From the NCBI RefSeq assembly GCF_030272615.1, contig NC_081405.1, positions 25,498,272 through 25,562,271 on the forward strand: a stretch of 64,000 bases of DNA, given 5' to 3'. The notes below the pieces were generated by a model. That model worked only from the letters and a program-made list of their open reading frames with translations, made no database searches and was not told the origin of the DNA. The translations under genes were made by a program, and so were the position numbers. Positions 11,367 through 23,200 of the stretch are shown in pieces. This stretch comes from Cryptomeria japonica. Taxonomy: Eukaryota; Streptophyta; Pinopsida; Cupressales; Cupressaceae. Position 1 is the first letter of the stretch, and each line of letters begins with the position of its first letter.

Positions 11367-12032
11367 ATGGGTTCTCCTAAATTTCCACTTTTAACTCCAC
11401 ATAACTATGCTTCATGGAATATTGATGTATGGAGTAGGCTAATGGAAAAGAGATTAACTCATTATATTGGTGGAACTATAATTGCACCAATTGATCCTAA
11501 TGTTCACATGGAATGTCTTACTAAAAACATTATGGCTATTGGAATATCGAGGAAATACATATCAAAAGATCTCATATTTCACATTGACAAGTGTACAACA
11601 GTTAAGGATGTATGGGATGTCTTGGGAAAATTGTATGATCAAATTGATGAGATTAGAGGCTATCAACTTGATAATGATCTCACCATGTTGGATCCCAAGA
11701 ACTTTGATACAATCCAAGATTATGTTACCAAGGCAAATGAGCTAAGAGCGCAGGTGAAGGATTGTGGCATTGATAAAAAGGATGCACAATTGGTCTACAA
11801 CCTTTTGGGAAAGCTTCTATCAGAATATGCAGTATTTGTTTCTAGCTTCCAAACCCATCACTTGACAGTGGGTAGTTCATTCACTATGCCCACATTTGAT
11901 GCATTCATAGAAATGTTGATGCTAGAGCAATGTAAGTTGATGAGCATGGGGATTCTCAAGTCTTCAAAGTCCAAGGCTTTGGTGGCTAATCAAGAGAATC
12001 AAGGAAAGGATTCTAACAAGAAGCGGAAGTAG
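11367..12032 (+). CDS. Element B gag (Copia-type), ending at an in-frame TAG
   Basis: Gag proteins package retrotransposon RNA in cytoplasmic particles. I start at ATG 11367 (MGSPKFPLLTPHNYASWNID) because the PHNYASWN block is the usual N-terminal gag motif, although the frame is open from 11307. The region has the helical UBN2 pattern (VWDVLGKLYDQ, then LRAQVKDCGI, LLSEYAVFVSSF) and a basic end (KDSNKKRK). TAG at 12030-12032 interrupts it, but the same frame then continues into the zinc knuckle and protease. The TAG may be a mutation or a leaky stop. Confidence 0.8.
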   Translation: MGSPKFPLLTPHNYASWNIDVWSRLMEKRLTHYIGGTIIAPIDPNVHMECLTKNIMAIGISRKYISKDLIFHIDKCTTVKDVWDVLGKLYDQIDEIRGYQLDNDLTMLDPKNFDTIQDYVTKANELRAQVKDCGIDKKDAQLVYNLLGKLLSEYAVFVSSFQTHHLTVGSSFTMPTFDAFIEMLMLEQCKLMSMGILKSSKSKALVANQENQGKDSNKKRK

Positions 12033-13001
12033 TTCAAGCCTAAGATACAAAAAGATAGAGCACAATCTTCCTCTCCACAACAAAAGGATTCTACATCTTC
12101 ACCTAAGAGGAAAATATATAAAGATAATCTTTCTTGTTCATATTGCAAGAAAAGTGGTCATGATGAGCATCCTTGCCACACTAAGAAAATTGATGAGTTG
12201 ACCAACATCCTCAAGAAGAAGAACATTGATTTACCATCCACTTATAAGAAGGATTCATCTCCTTCCCCTTCCTCGCAGTCAAAAGGAAAGGGACAAGCTC
12301 TTTGTTCTACCACAAGTCATGATTTAGGGAGATGGCTTCTAGATTCAGGAGCTTCTCATCATATGGCATCTTCCCAGTCAATGTTCTCTTCATTTGAGCC
12401 TTGTAGCATGCCATTGATTTTGATGGGCAATCATACATATATAAATGTGATTGGGAAAGGATCTATTACCATTGGGGATAACTCCTTCAATGATGTGTTG
12501 TGTGTACCCCACTTGATAAACAATCTTCTTTCCTTCTATCAAATCACTCATGTGGTAACAAGGAAAATTGTGGAGTTCACACCTGATTCAGTTATCATTA
12601 GAGACTTGGAGACTAGAGATATTATTGCTAGAGGAGTGGTGGATCATGCATCTCGGTTGCATTCCTTTGTCAATTTGGTTCCTATTGATGAGGATGATTC
12701 TTCATATGTTGATCACACTTCTTATAATGCTTTAGATATTGAGGAGAATTTTGGGTACTTGAACTTGGGTATTCTCACATGTGAATCCATTCTTGAGCTT
12801 TGCATTTCATATCCTCCTATTGATATCACATCACCTATTGCACTTGATAATGCAGATGATGCGACAGTTTTGCCTTCTTGTGATTCAGTGCAACAGGATA
12901 TTCCTTGTCTTCCAGCTTTAGCTCATTGGGATGACTACTTTGACAGACATTGCAGGTTTGTTTGTGGAGTCTTACATTGCAGATTTGGGAGATATCATTG
13001 A
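12033..13001 (+). CDS. Element B zinc knuckle, aspartic protease and extension (same frame as gag)
   Basis: The frame is open from the gag stop to 13001; the first ATG within it is at 12198. Encoded in order are an intact CCHC zinc knuckle (CSYCKKSGHDEHPC, about 12138-12179), a Ser/Lys-rich linker, and a Copia protease with the catalytic motif WLLDSGASHHMA and the later INNLLSFYQIT block. Normally GAG-pre-integrase and integrase would follow. Here the protein instead continues into acidic sequence (PIDEDDSSYVDHTSYNALD) with no known match. The reading frame appears to slip near 12931-13000 into the next frame. Confidence 0.8.
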   Translation, partial: FKPKIQKDRAQSSSPQQKDSTSSPKRKIYKDNLSCSYCKKSGHDEHPCHTKKIDELTNILKKKNIDLPSTYKKDSSPSPSSQSKGKGQALCSTTSHDLGRWLLDSGASHHMASSQSMFSSFEPCSMPLILMGNHTYINVIGKGSITIGDNSFNDVLCVPHLINNLLSFYQITHVVTRKIVEFTPDSVIIRDLETRDIIARGVVDHASRLHSFVNLVPIDEDDSSYVDHTSYNALDIEENFGYLNLGILTCESILELCISYPPIDITSPIALDNADDATVLPSCDSVQQDIPCLPALAHWDDYFDRHCRFVCGVLHCRFGRYH

Positions 13002-13512
13002 TGACATTCATCTTCTCTTTGATGAAGATGATCCTTCTTCGATTGTTGCGAGGGAACACTCTGACCCTCTTCTTCATTCTCTACATGATCATTCTTTCGA
13101 GGTTGGCATGATTGTGGATTCTTATGTACAACACTTGGAGGAGGTCTCTTTATCCTTAGAGGAGACATGTGAGTCTTTGGATCATGTTCTACATTTATCT
13201 CCACTAGATCTTGGAGTGCCTTTTTCAGCAGTGTGGACTAGTACACCTGATTTGGAGGGGGTAGCTTTCAGCATCGATATGGGGACACTTGAGCAGTTTC
13301 CAAAGACTCCACACATCTTGACTTATTTTCCTACATCTTCCCTTCATGATTGGGGAGACTTCATGGATACACCTTTGGTTTTGTTTCTTCCTAAGGGGAG
13401 GAACGTTGTTCGACGATCGTGGAGCAGTTTCTTTATTCAATTTCGAGCTTCTACCATTGGTGTAGATTCCACATTGAGGGGGGGCTACTTGGTCTCTCTT
13501 CTTCTCTCTTAA
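12931..13512 (+). CDS. Element B unrecognised acidic ORF (replaces pol)
   Basis: The 193-residue open frame overlaps the end of the protease frame at +1 and probably continues it after one frameshift. It is rich in Asp, Glu, Ser, Leu and His (for example FVESYIADLGDIIDDIHLLF and EEVSLSLEETCESLDHVLHL), with a basic tail near FLPKGRNVVRRSW. I see no HHCC, DDE, YVDD or RNase H motif, no signal peptide and no membrane segment. Function unknown. It is followed by 236 bp of pyrimidine-rich 3' leader and the PPT. Confidence 0.6.
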   Translation: MTTLTDIAGLFVESYIADLGDIIDDIHLLFDEDDPSSIVAREHSDPLLHSLHDHSFEVGMIVDSYVQHLEEVSLSLEETCESLDHVLHLSPLDLGVPFSAVWTSTPDLEGVAFSIDMGTLEQFPKTPHILTYFPTSSLHDWGDFMDTPLVLFLPKGRNVVRRSWSSFFIQFRASTIGVDSTLRGGYLVSLLLS

Positions 13513-13748
13513 GAGAGGGACTTTTTCCTCACATGGGGTTTTGTCCTTCTCATACTTCTTTGAGAGTTCTCTTGTATAATTTTCATCTCTCTTTTTTGGG
13601 GGAGTTTTTTTCCCATTGGGTTTTTCTCTTTTTCTCCATTTGTGAGAGACTGTATTGGTTTGTGTGCATTTGCATTTACCTAACATGACCTAGTAGCCGA
13701 GATCCATCTTGCATTGTTGACTTAAGTCTTCATTCCCCTAAGTTGCAC

Positions 13749-13759
13749 TTAAGGGGAGG
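13749..13759 (+). promoter_or_regulatory. Polypurine tract of element B
   Basis: TTAAGGGGAGG lies directly before the 3' LTR. It is the expected plus-strand primer site for reverse transcription. Confidence 0.85.
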
Positions 13760-14211
13760 TGTTGGTGTAAATTATGTCTCATAATTACACTTTACTTAAG
13801 TTGACTTAGGGTAATGGTTTTCATAATAGTTTGGATATGAGACACTTAGAGAAGTGTGCACACAGGGATGATGTATGTAGGAGAAATTCCACCTTTTGTG
13901 GTCTTATCTTGTTGTTACATTCCACCTTAGGTGGGTGATCCACCTCTTGTGGAATATTTTATTATTTCTCCTACCTACCTTACCTACCCTTATTTCTCAT
14001 TGAGCCACATGTCATGATTGTGTGCTCACATATCCATATGACCTTGCCTTTATAGCAGACTTGTCTACATTGTATGTAATTTTGAATGATCTAGTTGATC
14101 AATATTTTGCATCTTGACTATAATACAGTTTATTCTCATCAAATCTATTGTCTTTCTTTTGTGCTATTCATTGTGCCTCTAGATCTTGGCTATTTTCAAC
14201 AAATTCTTACA
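13760..14211 (+). repeat. 3' LTR of element B
   Basis: 452 bp, direct repeat of 9180-9616 with TG...CA ends, followed by the AAATG duplication. Confidence 0.93.
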
Positions 14212-14216
14212 AAATG

Positions 14217-16864
14217 GAGAGAAAGTAGAAATATGTTATTTCTAATGTTAAATCCTATGTTTTACTAAATGTGTATAGAGGGGAGAATGATTCTAAGTTT
14301 GCTAATAGACTAAAATATTTGACCAACATAAAAGAAAATGATTACTAAATTCAATGTGTTTGTTTTGAGGGTACTTTTTGCATACCAAGTTTTGGGCAAA
14401 AGAGAGTGCTCAAGAAAAAGTTGAAAAGCAAACAAAATGTAACTAATGTAGCCACTATTGTCCTGAATATTGGCAGGGATAAGAATTCACTAATGAAGTT
14501 CATGTATTTTAAGAAGCCTATTATTTTGATGACAACTTAAGATAAAACTCAACATGGATGGTTGCCCAAATAGCTATGGTGTTTATGGGCCTTGTGAATT
14601 ATGCCTTTACAAGGGTCATAAGAGAACTTGTGTAATAACCCTTCTTGAGATATTCCTTATTTTAGGCCTACACACAATATTATTTACTAAAAAATGGTAT
14701 TAGTATTTTTAGGTAACGAGAAAACATGATAATATTCAAAACCAATAAGATAACATCATTTGGATGAATATTTTATGACAACATTAACAATTAAATTAAT
14801 GTGTGTGTATGTGTGTCTACACACACATGTACATATACATATACACATACACATACATACATAAATACATACACACATCTCACAACATAAACAAACTATA
14901 GTACAATCCTCAAACCCATCACATAGTGATTTTTTAAGAAAAACTTGCAAATAGCAATATTAGTGTGTGTCATCCTCAATATTGTTGAGAGTATGTAAGG
15001 GGAGTCATCCTCCTTGATCAAGTTCAAGAGCATGAAAGATTAGCCATCCATTCCACCTCTTGGCCAGAGCATGGAAGGTTGATTGTCCATTCCATCTTAG
15101 GTTGCCATACTTGATATGAGCATGAGAGGGGTTCCATACTCTCAGCTCTCATGGGCTTGGAAGGGGAGCCATCAATCCTATTTGCAAAATATCTATCTTT
15201 GAATGTTGTAATATATAATATATATACACTTTATTCTTGCTAGAAAGATTATCAATAAAAGTCTTATATTACAATTTCCTTTTCTAAATTCTGCGATTTC
15301 TCAATGATGCCTCCCTCAAATGAAATTTATTTTCCTTTTATATCTCCCTCAATGGAGGGAATCATACCCCTTCATTTGGTAAGGCATACCTCTCTTCATC
15401 AATCACTACATGTAAAATTTTGTAACCATTGGCTTAAGACCTTTTATCTAGTTAGCCCTTTGTAAATAGCTGATTTGAAATTATTTCTTTTATTTATATC
15501 CTAGTTGGCCCTTAGTGGCTTCCATGCTTAATGATATCAAGTTTCCACAATCCATGGTGATTTATTATAGATGCTTTTGGAATATAGATTGTGTAGATTT
15601 TTTTGCATCAATATTTCAGATCACACTTCGTGATCCATCATCACGATGATAAAGAGAGCTGAAAGAAGATATTAACAAAAGTTGTGAGTATTGTCATTAT
15701 GGTAGGGGCATGACAACTTGTTGCAACTAATGGAGCATTGTGGATAGAAATGAACATGGATTGTTGTTTATTTCAAAAGATTTGTGATTCGAGAGTTCAA
15801 AAAAATGGTAATCCAAGAACTTGAGGATTCAGCTTGGAAGCTACACCTTTATGAGGCTTCTAAGACAACTTTCCCAAAAAATAAAGAATACATAATTTTA
15901 AGTTTTTAATTTTAAGTTATTGTATTAGCATTATAAGAACATTAGAAAGTAAATTTTACTTTTGTAATAAAGTCCTCTAGTGACATAAATGGTTTGTTTT
16001 TTATAATATTTAATAGCAAAACCAAGGTGCTAGCCTTTATAAACAAAAAGTGTGGAGGGCTGATAATATGCCACTAACAACACTTTAATAGCACATCTTG
16101 ACACAAGTGGTTTGTTAGTATTTCTACTTTTAACATTTAGAATCTATGATAAATGTTGTGTTTTTTTATGATTGTCCATTACATTTCACATTGTAATTGT
16201 CAGTTCAATATCTAATTAAATAATATTTTTTTCAACATCTTCAAGCTTCATTTCCCTCTTCTCTAATCTTCTATTTTCACTTTGGCTTTGAATTTAGTCC
16301 AAACTGGTACTTCTGTTTTCAACAGTCTCTCACCTGGATGTATCTGAAACCCACTGAGCTATTTTGGCCAAGATCTATGATTTCTTTCCTCAACTTCATG
16401 AAAACTCGTCAATTCATCATACCTAAAGAAAAAACAAAGAAAAGAAGAAAAGAAAAAGTCTGAACTTTTAATTGCATTCCTATTTATAAATTCCAAACCC
16501 CCTGCTACTGACAAATATACATGGAAAGCAGTAAAATGTACTGATAAGAGTAAACTTTAAACCCCGGAACTGACAAGTATACATTTGAACGGACTCAATG
16601 CCTAACCCCCTAGTACTACTTATAAGTATACATAGAAAGAAATTCTGACTCTGGTTGGATACCCTAAAAAAAGAATTTTGAATTAAGGTTGTTACTGGAC
16701 ATACAGTCATTTGCAGGAAATATCACTGCAAAACCGACAGATCCAAGGTAATGAATGGTAAGATTAGAGTGTCTCAACTGCCTATTGTACACCTTAAAAC
16801 ATATACATAACAAATTCATCCATCTTGACAACACCTGCTTATAAGAGGGGAAAGAAGAAAATTT
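14217..16864. other. Intergenic, no gene recognised
   Basis: AT-rich sequence between element B and the last exon of the kinesin gene. The start (14217-14660) continues the sequence into which B inserted (9080-9174); its short open pieces show no known domain. A CA/TA microsatellite lies at 14800-14880. The last few hundred bases before 16865 should hold the kinesin 3' UTR, but no poly(A) site could be fixed. Confidence 0.5.
14800..14880. repeat. CA/TG and ACAT microsatellite
   Basis: Runs of TGTGTG, ACACAC and repeated CATACA/ACATAT words fill about 80 bp. Short open frames over it (rich in Cys/Val/Ile) are artefacts of the repeat. Confidence 0.85.
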
Positions 16865-17209
16865 CTAAATGTTGCATGCATCGTATCCAAACCAAGAAGG
16901 TTTATCCATTTGTAAAAACTCGTCGTGCTCTTCAAATTCATGGGGAAAGTGTTTCTCCGATTCTCCTTTCGATTCTTGTTGGGCTTCATTGGTGGCAGAA
17001 TCTGCCTCAAGAGTGGCATCGTCCCCATCCGTAAACTCAAATTTTACCCTCTCTGCAACTTGGCACATTGGGCATACAGATGATTTTTGTAGACGACTCT
17101 CTAGAAGTCGCTGGTTCAGCGTGGCAATCTCTGTAGCATGCCTCCGCTTTAATTTCTCAATGTCCCGACGCAGAGCCTCTGCATGTTGTTCACGACGGGA
17201 TAGAGCATC
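16865..17209 (-). CDS. KIN12A: Kinesin exon 16, C-terminus and stop (residues 1226-1339)
   Basis: [20 protein letters not shown], then [11 protein letters not shown], an acidic segment, and the end [11 protein letters not shown] followed by TAG at 16865-16867. The short aromatic end resembles the conserved C-terminus of plant KIN-12A/B. Confidence 0.92.
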   Translation of the reverse strand, partial: DALSRREQHAEALRRDIEKLKRRHATEIATLNQRLLESRLQKSSVCPMCQVAERVKFEFTDGDDATLEADSATNEAQQESKGESEKHFPHEFEEHDEFLQMDKPSWFGYDACNI

Positions 17210-20200
17210 CTGCACGTTTAGGGAGAGTACATCAATCACAGAAAATTCAAAGAACGAAAGAGACTGAAATCATTGGAAACAAAAAGCATTACACTGTGGT
17301 ATCCAGACAAATCAAATTATGTTAACCGTGGAAATCTCAAATCTTTTAAGTAAATTATGCATTAATGTTCCCTTATAACCCAGTACAGGAACTCACGCTA
17401 GCTAAAACAGAAATCGTCAAACAGTCAAAAGCAAAATATATCAAACCAAAGTAGCACAAAATCTAGATACAAAAGCCATATATAATAAATAATAGTCCTA
17501 CGAAAACATTGGGGACCATCTGAGCTGAGAAATATGCAACTCACTTCAGCAATTGATACAGCTTCCTCTGCATCTTTTAGCCGAACCACCAACTCTCCTG
17601 CTGCTTGAACTGCATCTACTGTATCACTCAATTGGGCTTCCAATCCGTTTATCTCCTCTTGCATCATTTGATGTTCTTGTTCTCTATCGAGCTTCAGAGC
17701 CATTAATTCTGCTGATTGAGTTTCAATGAAGGCCAATTCTGTACCCTTCATCCCAGCCGTTACAGCAGCTCGTTTGGCATCTGCTACACCTTCTCTAATC
17801 TTACGGTGCTTGCCACGTAAAACCATATACTTTTCTTGCAATTCTGCATACTGGTCTAAAATGCGTGCATGTGCCTCCATAGCCATTTGCAATGCTTCTT
17901 TCAACTCTCCAGCACATGTTTGCTCACTTTCCAATTCTTTCTTTCTTTTCTCAGCTAAGCGAGTAACAGAATTAAGCTCTGCTCTTAAGTCATCAACCAA
18001 AGAGATCCATTCATTCTCCCTTTCTGTCCATTCTCGATTCTCCTCCTCCCATTTCTTATCTGAGAGAGTGTCACTGATTCCATGAGGCACCTCAGAGATG
18101 GTACAAAGAGCCTGAGAAGGAGAAGATTCAATAAGTTCAGGTCTCTGAGATTTTGTTACAGACATCCTTAACTTTTTGGCAGAACTAGAAGTACTCAATT
18201 CCAAGTAGTACTGTAATTGTGTTCGCAGATTCTGCATCTCTTCAATTAATGCATCCCTTTCTCCTAACTCATAGAAGTTTCGGTACTTCTCAAGTTCCTC
18301 CAAAAGGTGCTTTTCTTCAAGTTTTGCTTGTGTTACCTCCGGGTGGTTCTGATATTTCTCTTCCAATAACTACATTTGAAACAAAATGATGTAAGTCCAA
18401 ATGATCCATTCTATTCAGCCAAATTCCATTTTACATGCAGAAAATATAATCACCTTGTATTCAAATGCCAATGATTCCAATTCATCTTTTCGGTAGTCCT
18501 CGGTTGTGATAGCACCATCAATAAGGCTTTCAAGGCGAGCTATTTTCTCCTCTCTAGCCTGCTGTATCATGGAATTGCATTCTCTTTCATGTTTGTATTG
18601 GTGAACCTGTAAAGAGGCAAGAAGTCGAATGCAGAACACAGTTAGTCACATCACATGAAATGCTAGAGCCTAGGATTAAACACAAGAAAATTTATTCCCA
18701 AATAGTTGATCATAATCCATTTTGTAGACAACATGATCCTTGTCTAAGTTTATGTTTTGTGTTGATGTATTAACATGAGTTCCAAAATAATATTGCTATG
18801 ATTTCTGTGAGTGGAATTTCAAGCTGCTAATAACAAGATTACACCTGAATAGCATGTGGAAAGGGTGGTTGAGGCTGGCTAGATTGTGGCAGGATAAAGA
18901 TTCCCCAGACATATTGTGGCCTCAAATTTTGACAGGATGAAATTAAAGGTGTAGCCAGAATGAATTGTCAAAAGTAGGAGTCAGTTCATATAGAGTTAGG
19001 TAAACAGTTTCAATTACATTCTACATACTTGCACAGAGTTACAGTACTCTAATGATGACAATGTCAGCAGTCCACTAACAATTCAAGTGCCCTTACTGCC
19101 CTCTTGCATCATTGAGTGCCCTTCCTTTTGCAAATCATAACAATTCAGTATTCAGATTTATCACATCATTAGGATATGTATTTCCATAACTCATCATCAG
19201 CATTGCAGGCTGCATGTATATCATTGGAATTGACTTAAACTACTGGAAGAAGTTAAGAACCATAGATATTTCCTCTTTATTTGCTATCTCATTATTCATC
19301 ATTGGAAACAGACAAGGATTAATTTAATGTAAACCTATACAAAATCTGATGAATACAAAATGTTTGTTTATCTTGTTATTTTTAAAAAATGATTATTAGA
19401 AAACTGGCATTTTCTTTAAAACTAATTGGAGGCCAATAGTACTCTACAAGAACTTTGATATGCATTTGCTTCTTCTACTCATTCTAATAGAAGACTTTTC
19501 TATCTCATTTACAAGAAAGTTATCCAATTCATAACAGAAACTTTAGGAGGCTTTTTATTGAAAAGTTGTTATAGATCTTGCTATATAAGAAAACGAAAGT
19601 TTATACAACCAACATAAAGGAAAAGTGTCAATATAATGTAAACCTATACAAAATCTGATGAATACAAAATGTTTGTTTATCTTGTTATTTTTAAAAAACG
19701 ATTATTAGAAAACTGGCATTTTCTTTAAAACTAATTGGAGGCCAATAGTACTCTACAAAAACTTTGATATGCATTTGCTTCTCCTACTCATTCTAATAGA
19801 AGACTTTTCTATCTCATTTACAAGAAAGTTATCCAATTCATAACAGAAACTTTCGGAGGCTTTTTATTGAAAAGTTGTTATAGATCTTGCTATATAAGAA
19901 AACGAAAGTTTATACAACCAACATAAAGGAAAAGTGTCAATATACCAAGCGATTCAGATGCTCGATTTCTGCAGCTTGTTTGTTGCAGACTTCTTCTAGT
20001 GCCATCTCTCTTCTTATAGATCCAGCTAAAACGCCTTCCACTGCCTAAATCACCCAAATTTAAAATAGCAATTAGTTGGCATCTCAAATCATATAAGTCA
20101 ACAGTCTAAAGAAAAAAACCTTCAAAAAATTACTTAAATATCAACAAAACATTGCTTTAAATATCAAGCATTTGCTCAGATTCTAAAAGTTATACTTGAG

Positions 20201-23200
20201 TTACTTGATTAGGTCGTGCAGAACTTCTATTTTCTTCAACAGGGATTAGCTGCCATTGTGATTTATCTTGTATGTCTCCTCTATCCTCCAAAACAGTTTG
20301 CTTGACAATATCAAGTCCCTGACAAGAATCATGTAGGATTACAGAAGTTGCTGAAGTGGATTCCCCCTTTGGAGAAGTCTGTATGGCTTTATCAACTTTG
20401 TCAATCAGTTGCTGTGGCATCTTATTAAAATGTTGGAATGAAAATCTTACGGAAGATTTTCTTAAACCTGAACTTTGGTGGTGGTGGTCCAATTTTTCAA
20501 GGCCACGTTGAAGACTAGCAGCCAATTGATCTGGTGTAGAAGTTTGGCTCGTATCAGACTGAATATGTGAACTCTTTCTTACAGAATGTTCAAAGGATAA
20601 GTTCAAAACATCAGATCCATGTACATCTGGAGGAGATAAAGTGGATTTGTGGAGTGATTTATTCATGCTCTTCCTAACATGTGGAACCCTTGGTGAGACA
20701 CTTAGAGGTGGAGACAGAAGGATTGGGGATGATGGACATGGTACAATGCTTAATGTGGGAGATGAAGCTTCCTTCTCCTTATTAACATCACTGTTTTCAG
20801 TGTTTGGGTCATGGCTGATAGAGTCTGTTTGATCTGTATTTGAGCATATTTGCTTAGTCATCATTTTACCATTGTTAGTATGTGCATCACGTGATAATTT
20901 TCCATCTGGAAAAAACACAAAGTCATCTTTACATACTTCATCATCCATTGGGGCACACAAATGGATTTCTGAAACCAAACGGTTTGGATGGGAAGTATCC
21001 CCAGTTTGATGACTAGTGTTGAGTTCAGCTTTAGGTTTTACATCAATATTTTCTCTTTGGAGACCACTTAAATCAGCTTGCATTTCCTCCTTTTCACTAC
21101 TGCTTGAGGTTCTTGAATCCTTCAAAGATTCATCATCATATGTAGATTGGGATGACTTCTCTAGAGAAACTCCTTCCACAGCATCCTCATCTATTTCCAT
21201 ATCTTCGTCACTGTCCGTATCCATATGTGATAGTGTCAGTGGAGCAAGACTCATTCTGAGAAGGCTTAAACTTCTGCGAGCATTCCATCCAGTTGAGTAG
21301 CCACCATTGCCCGCAGGTTGATTACTGTCTTTTGATTTCATTCTCATAAGCTCATCCTGTTAATCATAATAAAAAAAGAGGGCACAGTCAAACTACATGG
21401 AGGTTTTAAACCTTAGTTGAATACAAAAAATGCAGTCAAATATTAAGTACCTTTAGTTGGCGTATTTGATCCCGCAACAAATTAACATCATTCTCAGTTT
21501 CTTCATTCACAACAGCCTTGTTCTGTATGGCTTTAGCACGCTGAGCAAATCTTAATGTACTCATTGTCTCACTCCTACAACTGCCATTGATAATAACAAC
21601 AAATGAGACCAAATTTATCATTGGAAAGATGTATATTGACATTCCTCTTTCTACTTAACCTGTATTCAAGAATATCACAGCTTGATCCATGGAAAGATGC
21701 ATTTACCTGCCTGATGGAGATATGGCACAAACCATGGCCAACTTGGCATTCCCACCAAGAGACTCTTGCAACAAAAATGTTAACCTTGAATCACGATATG
21801 GAATATGTCTTTGCTTTCCTGTTTGTGAAACTTCTGCGAGAATTTTTATCAAATTCCTGAAGTTGAGAGAAGCAGGTCAATATTCAGAGCAGGAAATTGT
21901 AACAATTGTTGGTAGAAAGAGAAATGTATAACAAGGATGAAGAAAGCATACCCAAGCTGTGAAAGTGAACGGTTAATGTTTCCTGCTTCCTTTAACCTCT
22001 CTCCAGCAGCACCTGTCAATTTCTGACGTTCTGATCCAGCAAGGTCTACAAGATTAATTCTACTTGTCCTCAAACTACACACACCATCCGAGAGGCTCTG
22101 AAAAGAGAAAATGTAGTTGTCAATCAATGGTTCTTTGAGCATTAAATAAAAAATCACATTGTGCAAATGCCTTGTCACTTAGAAACTTCTCATGGTTATC
22201 AAGTACTTAATTATATACAAGTTTAGATTAAATTTAAAACAACTTTCTGGCCTACTTCAAACTTTTATTCCAGGCATGCTTGAATTGCTTGGAAATGAAA
22301 TGAGACAGGACTAATTTGTAATTCTTCAAAGTGGAAATATTCAGCTCCTAATATTAAATTAGACAGCATTGGAATCATAATGTTTAAGAGTCCAATGAAA
22401 TGTAAATATTTTTGTGCTTGTAAATGCTGAAAAGAATCCTAACCAAAAATAATTCATAATCTAAAAGAGACTACTTCTCTCTCAAGTTCATAAACCCACA
22501 CATTCATCTACAGGATTTACACATTTGAAAAACTGAGGTGAATGTTTCTGTCATCCCTTTGCTAAAAGAAACCCACATGAACGAAAACAATTCCATCAGT
22601 TAAGAAATACATATCCTGACTTCATTTATGTGTTTTCAAATTTTCTGAAACAAGAGACAGACATGTTTCTTGAACAAAATAGCATGCAATCTTTGTTACA
22701 CATGACAGATATTTGTACATACAAAGAACTTTCATTGATTCTAGGTTTCCAACATACAAGGAATTTAAAAATTACCTTGCATCGAGATTCAAGCACACAA
22801 GTGAACACACTATGAGAACGAGAGCTTTCGGCATTCATGCTCGTTGAACCAACTCTCCTGTTTGCAAGTCCCTGTTATGAGAGGTATGTAACTATTAGCT
22901 AAAAGAAAAAGAGGGAACACCAAAACCAATATTCTTGATTACCTTCTACGTACTAGTGACTGCATATGACTCAAGAAACACAACTGATAGCATTTGGCAT
23001 GAAATAAACATTATTTGCTGGCCTTGTTGGGTTCATGTAGATGGATACAATGCTTTGGCATAGAAGAAAAAATTTCTTGTTCTAATATTAAATGGTCCAA
23101 CAGTAAAAAGAAATACATAACTTTATATTTCTTTTCTTAAAATTTAAGTTCTGCCAATAATTTCAAAAAATAGGTTGTGATTACGAAGTCAATTCAAACT

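Larger units (their letters stand above)
9175..14216 (+). mobile_element. Element B: complete non-autonomous Copia-type element with gag and protease only, plus TSDs
   Basis: LTRs at 9180-9616 and 13760-14211 start TGTTGGTGTAAATTATG and end ATTCTTACA. A perfect 5-bp target-site duplication AAATG flanks them at 9175-9179 and 14212-14216. A PBS follows the 5' LTR and a PPT (AAGGGGAGG) precedes the 3' LTR. The interior holds a gag, zinc knuckle and Copia-type protease, then an acidic region without similarity to integrase, RT or RNase H. By eye the LTRs differ at roughly 6% of sites plus four indels, so it is the oldest of the three complete elements. It would need enzymes in trans (inference). 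Confidence 0.93.

Noticed and set aside
13225-13686. 153-codon minus-strand Lys-rich frame
   Set aside because: Shadow of the element B 3' ORF and its pyrimidine-rich leader.
14756-14950. Cys/Val-rich minus-strand frame
   Set aside because: Product of the CA/TG microsatellite.
17726-18085. 119-codon plus-strand frame
   Set aside because: Antisense shadow of kinesin exon 15.
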